DNA of 64,000 nucleotides from Qipengyuania gelatinilytica (GTDB lineage Bacteria > Pseudomonadota > Alphaproteobacteria > Sphingomonadales > Sphingomonadaceae), in NCBI RefSeq assembly GCF_019711315.1, contig NZ_CP081294.1, positions 434,001 to 498,000 of the forward strand, given 5' to 3'. Shown one piece after another: positions 57,507 to 64,000 of the stretch. Both the position numbers and the translations under genes were made by a program. The notes below the pieces were generated by a model that made no database searches, was not told where the DNA came from, and saw nothing but the letters and a program-made list of their open reading frames with translations. Numbering within the stretch: position 1 is the first letter of the stretch; the number at the start of each line of letters is the position of its first letter.

Positions 57507-60500
57507 ATGGCCGAATTTCTGATTGAAACCCAGGGTGACGAAAACTGGGTGCTTAGCCCCGATGGCGCCTTCATCTACGTGGCATGTAACGATGGTTACG
57601 TGCGCACCTACGATGCCTCGACCGGAGAGCTACAGGTCGAAACCTTCGTGGGCGACGACCTGGACGCAATCGCAATTTCGCCCGATGGCGTCTTTCTCTT
57701 CGTCAGCCTTGCGACGCTGACCAACGAAGCCGGCACCGGAGCCGACTTCACCGCAACCGGACATCTCGCACTGATCGACGTCGGCTACGGTCCCGACCCT
57801 TATACCGGCGATTTCTACGTCAGCTATTTCGAGGTGCCGATTTCCGGAGATGATCGCGGGATCGCCGACATCTCGGTCAGCGACTACGGCGAAGTGCTGG
57901 TGTCGCTACACAGCGCAAACGGAACCTCGTCTTCGCTCATCAGCCTCGACCTTGGCTACGGCGGAATGACCGATCTGGGCGATATACCCGGCGACGGAAC
58001 CGCTGTGTCACTCACGCCTTCTGGTGCCTATTCGATGACGCTGGTGGGCGAACTTTACCAGGCAGACAGCCAGTTCAGCCTCGTCACGCCCGATGGCTAT
58101 GTCTTCACCGACAACACCTTCACGCAGCCTGGAGTGATGGACTTCTCGAGCGGTGTCGAAGCCGTGTCGGGCAACGACTACGATGGCTATATCGCAGTGT
58201 TCGCAGACGGCGCGCTCAACATCTTCACGAAGGACTTCTATTACATCGACACGCTGTCGATGTATGATGGCTTCTCGGGAGATATCGCCGCCCTCGCCTT
58301 CAGCGCCGATGGCGAGACGCTGTATGCCTATGATGCGGCGGCAGGCGTGATCGTGAGCTACGTGGCGGGCTTTGACGACTTCACCGGCCCGACCTTCACG
58401 CAGGGCGAAACCTTTGCCGTCGACGGTATAACGGCCGCGGTACTGCCCTACGGTATCGAAATGGCGATCTCAGCCGACGGCAGCCAGGCATTCCTCAATA
58501 CGACCGCCGGCATCCTGTCGGTCGCGCTATCGGGCGGCGGAACTGGCAATCCAGCCGATAACGACATTCTCGAGGGCACACCCGGCGACGATGTGCTCGA
58601 CGGCGGGATTGGCGAGGACACCATGACCGGCGGGCTCGGCGACGACACCTATTACGTGGATAATCCGGGCGATCTCGTCGTGGAACTGCCAAATGAAGGC
58701 ACCGACACCGTCATTACGTCCTACGGCACCTACACGCTGCCCGACAATGTCGAGAACCTTGGCATTACCGGCGACGCGACCGACTTCGTGCTGACCGGCA
58801 ATGAACTCGACAACCGGATGGAACTCGGTACCTACATCATTGACGGTTTGGGCTCGCTCGAAGCCTATGGCCTTGGCGGCGCCGACTATATCGATGCCAG
58901 CCTGCTGCAGTCCTGGAATGGCTGGACGATCCTGCTCGACGGCGGAGAAGGCAACGATACACTCTTCGGCAGCGACTTTGGCTACAACCAGCTCTACGGC
59001 GGCGATGGTGCGGACCTTCTTTACGCCGCCGGGTCCCAGAACGATCTTTATGGTGGCGACGGGGTAGATTACCTGACCGTCGCCGGATCGGGCAACTCCA
59101 CGCTGGATGGCGGCGCCGGGATCGATACGCTCGATGCCAGCCTTGCCACGGGTTACGTTTTCTTCTGGGTCGACGACACCGACGATGTAGTGATCGTCGG
59201 CAGCGGGGTCGATTACTGGTCGGGCAACCCCACCAATTACCTGCACACCACGGCCGACTATTACGTCATTCCCGAAGGCATCTTCGACGTCCGGTTCGAG
59301 GGCAGCGGATACACCCAGACGGTGGTCGGTACCGACAGCACCAACCATTTCCGCGGGATGGACGCGCTCGACACGGCAATCGGCGGTGGCGGCAACGACT
59401 ATTACTACCTCAACAGCGGCGATGCGACCGTGGTCGAAGATGCCGATGGTGGATACGATCGCGTACAGCTCATTACCGGCTCGAGCTATACCATGGCGCT
59501 CAATGTCGAGGAAGCGACCGTCTTCAACAATGCCACGCTCTACGGCAACGAACAGGACAATGTCCTCGCGGGCCAGTACGGTACTTTCTACGGTGGCGCG
59601 GGTAACGACACCTATCGGGTTTGGGAAACCGGCACGATTGTCGAGTATGCCGACGAAGGCATCGACACGGTCCTCGTCAACTACAGCTATACGCTTGGTG
59701 CCAACCTTGAGAACATCACCTACCGCGAATTCTGGCATGCCAATGGCGCACAGCTGACCGGCAACGAACTCGACAACGTAATTACCGGCTCGAACGGCAA
59801 CGAGACGCTGAGCGGCATGGCAGGATCGGACACGATCTATGGCGATGTCGAAGGTGCGGAGATGCACGCGACCTATGACGCGGACGACATCATCCACGGC
59901 GGCGACGGCCAGGATTTCCTCTACGGTGTCTACGGCAACGACACGATCAATGGCGACGACGACGTCGACTATATCTACGGCGGTGACGGCAATGATATCG
60001 TCGATGGCGGCCATCACTCGGACCGCGTCTGGGGCGAGGCTGGCGACGATACGCTATACGGCGGCACCGGCTGGGACCGCCTCGACGGCGGCGACGGCAA
60101 TGACTGGATGGCTGGCGGCAACGGCACCGACTACCTCTTCGGTGGCGCGGACGATGACGAAATCCACGGCGGCAATGGTCACGACCGTGCCTATGGCGGC
60201 ACCGGTGCCGACCTGATCTTCGGCGAGGACGGCAATGATCGCATCCTCGGCGGCAAGGACAATGATACGATCGACGGCGGCATCGGCGACGACCTGCTCT
60301 TTGGCGGCGCCGGCAACGACGTGCTGCTGGGCGGAGAAGGCAACGACTGGCTGCGCGGCGAATGGGGCAAGGACATACTGACCGGCGGCGCCGGTGCAGA
60401 CACCTTCGTCTTCGGCAGGTACGAAACCGGCAAGTGGCTCAGCAGCGCCGATGTCATCACCGACTTCAGCCAGGCCGACGGCGACCTCATCGACCTCAGC

Positions 60501-60710
60501 GCCTTCGATGCCGACACCTCGAGCGGCGCGGACGATGAATTCACCTTCATTGGCGATGCCGCATTCAGCGGCACTGCGGGCGAACTGCGCTATTCCAGCG
60601 ACGGCAACCAGACGATGGTCGAAGGCGATGTCGACGGTGACGGCACTGCTGACTTCATCATTGTGCTTGACGGCGACATCGCGCTGCAGGGCGCCGATTT
60701 CGTGCTTTAG
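57507..60710 (+). CDS. Large RTX secreted protein with N-terminal propeller
   Basis: The 1067-residue protein starts with WD/YVTN-like propeller repeats (NWVLSPDGAFIYVACNDGYVRTYDASTGEL, AIAISPDGVFLFVSLA, ALAFSADGETLYAYDA; about 1-345), then a long RTX region from about residue 352 in two styles: GGxGxD nonapeptides and NVENL/YGNEQDN-type segments seen in large bacterial RTX proteins. It ends with a secretion domain (TGGAGADTFVFGRYETGKWL to LQGADFVL) related to, but more diverged than, those of the two upstream genes. No Sec signal is present. A role as surface-layer, adhesion or enzyme-carrier protein is possible; none is shown. Confidence 0.85.
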   Translation: MAEFLIETQGDENWVLSPDGAFIYVACNDGYVRTYDASTGELQVETFVGDDLDAIAISPDGVFLFVSLATLTNEAGTGADFTATGHLALIDVGYGPDPYTGDFYVSYFEVPISGDDRGIADISVSDYGEVLVSLHSANGTSSSLISLDLGYGGMTDLGDIPGDGTAVSLTPSGAYSMTLVGELYQADSQFSLVTPDGYVFTDNTFTQPGVMDFSSGVEAVSGNDYDGYIAVFADGALNIFTKDFYYIDTLSMYDGFSGDIAALAFSADGETLYAYDAAAGVIVSYVAGFDDFTGPTFTQGETFAVDGITAAVLPYGIEMAISADGSQAFLNTTAGILSVALSGGGTGNPADNDILEGTPGDDVLDGGIGEDTMTGGLGDDTYYVDNPGDLVVELPNEGTDTVITSYGTYTLPDNVENLGITGDATDFVLTGNELDNRMELGTYIIDGLGSLEAYGLGGADYIDASLLQSWNGWTILLDGGEGNDTLFGSDFGYNQLYGGDGADLLYAAGSQNDLYGGDGVDYLTVAGSGNSTLDGGAGIDTLDASLATGYVFFWVDDTDDVVIVGSGVDYWSGNPTNYLHTTADYYVIPEGIFDVRFEGSGYTQTVVGTDSTNHFRGMDALDTAIGGGGNDYYYLNSGDATVVEDADGGYDRVQLITGSSYTMALNVEEATVFNNATLYGNEQDNVLAGQYGTFYGGAGNDTYRVWETGTIVEYADEGIDTVLVNYSYTLGANLENITYREFWHANGAQLTGNELDNVITGSNGNETLSGMAGSDTIYGDVEGAEMHATYDADDIIHGGDGQDFLYGVYGNDTINGDDDVDYIYGGDGNDIVDGGHHSDRVWGEAGDDTLYGGTGWDRLDGGDGNDWMAGGNGTDYLFGGADDDEIHGGNGHDRAYGGTGADLIFGEDGNDRILGGKDNDTIDGGIGDDLLFGGAGNDVLLGGEGNDWLRGEWGKDILTGGAGADTFVFGRYETGKWLSSADVITDFSQADGDLIDLSAFDADTSSGADDEFTFIGDAAFSGTAGELRYSSDGNQTMVEGDVDGDGTADFIIVLDGDIALQGADFVL

Positions 60711-60829
60711 CAATAACTTGCGCAGGCATGCTGGATTTCACGGGGCGAGGTAAAAGGATTAACAATACTAGGACGGTTCATTAACCTTCATGTGCTAGGC
60801 CCTCCCCCGAAAGAGGACCTGCAAGACCA

Positions 60830-62020
60830 TTGCTCGCTAGAGAACATCCCGATGCCGTCAGGGCAAGCAAAGGAGGCACCGCGCGTGCCGCCGCGATGGA
60901 TGCCGAATACGAGGTCCAGCGCGAGGCGATCCTCGCCATGCTCGAACGCGAGCGACGGTCGCTCACCGCGAGCCTTTTCGGGCTGGCAATATTGCTCTGT
61001 GCAATTGCGCTGATGGGCATGCCGCAGCTGCATGTGATTGCCATCTGTCTGCGCGCCTGTTCTTTCCTTTTTACCCGCTGGGCGGCGACCGATCTCGAGC
61101 GGGTTTATCGCGAGCGCGGCGACACGGTCTGGCCGCGCCGTATCCTGTTCATCGCCATGTGCCTGACCGGCGCCACGCTCGGGCTGATGGCCCTTCCACC
61201 GCCTGAAACCGCCTTGGTCGCTTCCGGCCTGATGATCTACGCCGCAGTGCTGATGATCCTGACATTGATCGCGGTTACGCTGGCTGCCCTGCCTGGCCCG
61301 CGCGACGGCATGCTGGCGAGCTTCCTGCTGACCCTTGCCGTGCTGGCTTTCTTCTATCCTGACGGCCAGAACCCGACGATCCTTGCGATCGGAGCAATGG
61401 CGGTTATCGGGATCAGGGTCTATTCCGCCAATACCGGCCATCATATCATCGCATCGGCGGAGATACTGGTCGAGAACCGCGAACTTTCCGATGAGCTTTC
61501 CGAAGCGCTCGCCCATGCCGAATTCCTCAGTTGGCGTGACCCGCTGACAGGCCTCTTCAATCGCCGTAAGCTGTTCGAAGAGCGCGAGCATGACCCGCAA
61601 AACGGATCGGCGCGCCATGTCCTTGCGATCGACCTCGATCACTTCAAGGGGATCAATGATCGCCACGGCCATGCGACGGGGGACCGCGTGCTGGTGGCAT
61701 CGGCCGACGTCATTCGCGCCCGCCTTCGGGCGTTCGGCGCAGACCACCTTCCTGCCTTCCGCCATGGCGGGGAAGAATTCATCGTCATCCTCGATGGCTG
61801 CGACTGTGCCGAGGCGCGCCGTTTCGCAGAGGCCCTGCGCGAGGATATTGCCAGCATCGACGTGGGCATTGACGGGGCTGGTCGTGAAACGGTCACTGCC
61901 TCGATCGGCCTTGCGCGGTGGCACCCCGACGAGACGCTAGACGATGTCCTGCAGCGCAGCGATCTTGCCTGCTACCAGGCCAAAGGCGAAGGCCGGAACC
62001 GGGTCAGCGCGGTCGCCTGA
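60830..62020 (+). CDS. Membrane diguanylate cyclase (GGDEF)
   Basis: The 396-residue protein has about six membrane helices (for example SLTASLFGLAILLCAIALMGM and LFIAMCLTGATLGLMAL), a linker helix (LVENRELSDELSEALAHAEFL) and a GGDEF domain: DPLTGLFNRRKLFEERE, LAIDLDHFKGINDRHGHATGD and active site RHGGEEFIVIL. It would synthesise cyclic di-GMP. TTG at 60830 is taken because the protein cut at the window end has a matching N-terminal extension; ATG at 60896 is the alternative, without good ribosome-site spacing. It lies downstream of the RTX genes and upstream of a lysozyme gene. Confidence 0.88.
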   Translation: MLAREHPDAVRASKGGTARAAAMDAEYEVQREAILAMLERERRSLTASLFGLAILLCAIALMGMPQLHVIAICLRACSFLFTRWAATDLERVYRERGDTVWPRRILFIAMCLTGATLGLMALPPPETALVASGLMIYAAVLMILTLIAVTLAALPGPRDGMLASFLLTLAVLAFFYPDGQNPTILAIGAMAVIGIRVYSANTGHHIIASAEILVENRELSDELSEALAHAEFLSWRDPLTGLFNRRKLFEEREHDPQNGSARHVLAIDLDHFKGINDRHGHATGDRVLVASADVIRARLRAFGADHLPAFRHGGEEFIVILDGCDCAEARRFAEALREDIASIDVGIDGAGRETVTASIGLARWHPDETLDDVLQRSDLACYQAKGEGRNRVSAVA

Positions 62021-62212
62021 TTTTCTTGGTGTCCTCCGCAAAGCGTGGCCCGTTGTCGGCGGGTCGTGGACCCAATACCCTCTCCCGTACGTTCTATAGA
62101 CAAGCACAAGTCGCCAATGCGCTCTTTTCGATAGTTGCGCGCACTGAGCAGGCAGACGAGGCGCATTGAGGCTCCTCGCGCAGAAATACTAGAACGAAGG
62201 CGCATTTTCTTA

Positions 62213-63142
62213 ATGCCAGACACAACAGATAAAGGTCAGGTCGCGCCGACTTCATCCGCCTCCACGGCCGCCGACGAACGGCGATCGATCCAGAGCGAAC
62301 GGCTCAAGGCGATCATGAAGGAGCTCGACCGTCCGCTCGACAACGAAAAATGGACCGCTACCCCGCATGCAGGCGAGAACCGCAAGGCGTCGGGGATGCT
62401 CCGCCGCATCCGTCGCCATCGCGACCATCGGCGCGCACTGAAGCGCGCACGAAAGGCTGCGGCCGGGGTCTACAATGTCAAACCGAGGCTCTCCACCCGC
62501 AAGCGTGCATCGCTTATGATGGGCGCAGGCGCGATGAGCCTTGCCGCCTTTACCGGCCCTCCGGTCCAGCGTCCCAAGACAAAGCAGACCGTGGCCGTGA
62601 CCGAGCCGCTTGCGGAGAACGACACCGTGCGCAAGCCGGCAGTCATCCTGAAGGCAAGCGACGAGTTTAAGCAGGCGCTGATCGAAGAAGAAGGCGTACG
62701 CTATACCGTATATCGCGACGTCGCGGGCTACCCCACCGTGGGTGTCGGCCACCTGGTCCGCCCCGCAGACAATCTGCGCGTTGGCGACAGGGTGTCCGAG
62801 CAGCGCGTGCTCGATTTCCTGGAAGAAGACCTGAAGACCGCCGAACGCGGCGTGAGGATCCTTGTGGGCGACCTGCCCCTCTACCAGCACGAATTCGATG
62901 CGTTGCTCGACCTCGTTTACAATGTCGGCCTCGGTAATGTTTCGGAGCGCGAAAGCCCGCGCCTCAACGCCGCTATTGCCGACCGGGATTACGAAGCGAT
63001 TGCCGCCGAACTCGACTATACGCATGCAGCCGGCAAGGTTGCACGCGGACTTGAATACCGTTCGGAGCGCAGGGCCCAGATCTTCATGGACGCAAGCTAT
63101 GATGACCCGCGCGAAACCGGCGCCACCCGTGTAACTACATAA
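62213..63142 (+). CDS. T4-type lysozyme (GH24) domain protein with long basic N-terminus
   Basis: The 309-residue protein has a polar, strongly basic N-terminal part (residues 1-100, with MLRRIRRHRDHRRALKRARKAA), a hydrophobic segment (about 101-115, LMMGAGAMSLAAFTG) and a C-terminal GH24 muramidase domain. The catalytic Glu160, Asp169 and Thr175 in EEEGVRYTVYRDVAGYPTVG keep the exact T4 lysozyme spacing (9 and 6). The hydrophobic segment may be a signal anchor placing the enzyme in the periplasm. No phage genes are nearby, so it is probably a host-domesticated endolysin fold. The stop TAA is in frame with the following cyclase gene. Confidence 0.85.
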   Translation: MPDTTDKGQVAPTSSASTAADERRSIQSERLKAIMKELDRPLDNEKWTATPHAGENRKASGMLRRIRRHRDHRRALKRARKAAAGVYNVKPRLSTRKRASLMMGAGAMSLAAFTGPPVQRPKTKQTVAVTEPLAENDTVRKPAVILKASDEFKQALIEEEGVRYTVYRDVAGYPTVGVGHLVRPADNLRVGDRVSEQRVLDFLEEDLKTAERGVRILVGDLPLYQHEFDALLDLVYNVGLGNVSERESPRLNAAIADRDYEAIAAELDYTHAAGKVARGLEYRSERRAQIFMDASYDDPRETGATRVTT

Positions 63143-63163
63143 GGGATTATTACTGGTAAACCA

Positions 63164-64000
63164 GTGGTCAGGCGCTACTACGATCGCGTGCATAACAACG
63201 GGCGCACAGAAATTTCAGGCCTTCCCGAAGCGGATCGCGATGAAGGATGGATTGCCGAACGGCAATATGAGGTCCTGCGCGCGATTTCCGAAGTCGAGAA
63301 ACGCACGCTCCTTGCCAATATTCTGGGCACAGCCCTGATCGTCGGCATTGCGCAGATGCTCCCCAACCGCACTGCTTTCCTGTTCCCTGCCCTGTTCCGG
63401 TTCATTGCGATCCTGCTAACCGCCATCGTCTACGAGCGTATGCGCAGGGAAATCAGTGCAAGCCGCTCGATCCAGCGCACGATTACCGCCGGCATGGCAG
63501 TCGGTGTGCTGGGCGGGTCGAGCTGGGCACTACTGCTGATGCCGCTGTTGCTTGAGCCTTCGACTCATCCTGCTGCATTCCTCGTGTTCGGCGGGATCAT
63601 GATTTGCGTTTCGCTGGTCGTAACAAACACCTCCTCCACCCTGCATATCTGGGCGCCGTTCATATTCGCATTTCTCGCGACTGGCGGGATCGGTCTTGCC
63701 GCCGCACCGACCGACTTCGCGCTGGTCATGGGGCCGGGTCTGGTCCTCGTCTTTGCCGCCGTGTCGCTGTTCAGTTTCGGGGCGGCCAAGCAGCGCATTG
63801 TCGCTGCGGACATGCTGGTCCAGAACATGCGTCTGGGTGAGGAACTATCCGAAGCGCTTAGCCAGGCCGAATTTCTCGCCACACGCGATCCATTGACAGG
63901 GCTCTACAACCGGCGCGCTATTTTCGAGCACGAACTCCACGCCGAAGCCCTGTGCGATCCGGGCCACATGATGATCATCGACGTGGACCGCTTCAAACGG
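63164..64000 (+). CDS. Membrane diguanylate cyclase (GGDEF), partial
   Basis: The frame runs off the window edge. Six hydrophobic segments (LLANILGTALIVGIAQML, FRFIAILLTAIVY, TAGMAVGVLGGSSWALLLMPL and others) precede MRLGEELSEALSQAEFLATRDPLTGLYNRRAIFEHEL and MMIIDVDRFKR, the start of a GGDEF domain; the active-site loop is beyond the edge. It is clearly paralogous to the cyclase at 60830, especially in the LSEALxxAEFL linker. The start is uncertain: GTG at 63164 lies 21 bases past the lysozyme stop, in the same frame; GTG at 63188 is another choice. Confidence 0.82.
   Translation, partial: MVRRYYDRVHNNGRTEISGLPEADRDEGWIAERQYEVLRAISEVEKRTLLANILGTALIVGIAQMLPNRTAFLFPALFRFIAILLTAIVYERMRREISASRSIQRTITAGMAVGVLGGSSWALLLMPLLLEPSTHPAAFLVFGGIMICVSLVVTNTSSTLHIWAPFIFAFLATGGIGLAAAPTDFALVMGPGLVLVFAAVSLFSFGAAKQRIVAADMLVQNMRLGEELSEALSQAEFLATRDPLTGLYNRRAIFEHELHAEALCDPGHMMIIDVDRFKR

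Noticed and set aside
58527..60017. A 496-codon minus-strand frame inside the large RTX gene
   Set aside because: It is a shadow of the repeated Gly/Asp codons; the product is a Val/Ile/Ala-rich repeat with no start signals.
54700..60400. A CRISPR-like or satellite repeat array
   Set aside because: The periodicity comes from GGxGxD codons of RTX nonapeptides; repeats are 27 bases long, degenerate and in frame.
60770..60790. A CtrA site formed by two TTAAC elements before the cyclase gene
   Set aside because: The spacing between the half-sites is about 18 bases rather than 7.
62213..63142. A prophage remnant suggested by the T4-type lysozyme
   Set aside because: No holin, tail, terminase or integrase gene is nearby, and the protein has a long host-like N-terminal region.

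Overview
The window looks like the chromosome of a sphingomonad, most likely Erythrobacteraceae (Alphaproteobacteria). The basis is gene content and style: high GC, an slt/dapA/smpB/DUF2062/cckA neighbourhood, GTTC-N7-GTTC LexA boxes in front of recA and uvrA, tandem DUF4139 proteins, and RTX proteins with a serralysin-type C-terminus. Species cannot be fixed from this alone. No rRNA, tRNA, CRISPR array or intact transposase was seen.

Layout. 1-5.4 kb is an exopolysaccharide cluster read leftwards: sugar phosphotransferase, a small alanine-rich protein with its own terminator, O-antigen ligase-like polymerase, outer-membrane export lipoprotein, and a Wzz/GumC protein that runs off the edge. 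5.6-11.2 kb holds icd, a secreted HExxH protein, a GNAT-nitrilase fusion, a CPA2 antiporter with a TrkA-N domain and a small hydrophilic protein. 11.2-22.9 kb (minus strand) holds alaS, a glutathione transferase, recA, two tandem DUF4139 proteins, the hybrid kinase cckA, a DUF2062 protein and smpB. 23-30.9 kb has two tandem secreted S9 peptidases, dapA, slt, greB and a small secreted protein. 31-39.2 kb has an outer-membrane barrel, rlmN, a methyltransferase, a MOSC protein, a glycine-zipper protein, an overlapping SDR/cytochrome b/molybdoenzyme operon, a DUF1801 protein and a cyclopropane synthase-like enzyme.

Two AT-richer accessory patches follow. At 39.2-41.7 kb there is a secreted protein of unknown function and a second unknown gene. 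The second gene is flanked by two 117-bp copies of the 3' end of the neighbouring acyltransferase gene; the copies differ almost only at synonymous sites. At 47.9-50.3 kb a small membrane-anchored protein precedes an OLD-type ATPase/TOPRIM protein, a plausible anti-phage module next to uvrA.

Between argG and an RlpA-like gene lies about 0.9 kb without a credible gene. It carries a dense series of hairpins capped by C(UUCG)G and GNRA tetraloops, ending in an 11-bp hairpin. I read this as a large structured non-coding RNA (about 590 nt) on the plus strand that I cannot assign to a known family. It is preceded by a perfect 8-bp inverted repeat resembling two opposed DnaA boxes. This is the strongest candidate for something undescribed.

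The right end (53.5-64 kb) holds three consecutive secreted RTX proteins, including a metzincin-like protease, whose C-terminal secretion cassettes are related. A T4-type lysozyme-domain protein follows, sandwiched between two related membrane diguanylate cyclases, the second cut by the window edge.
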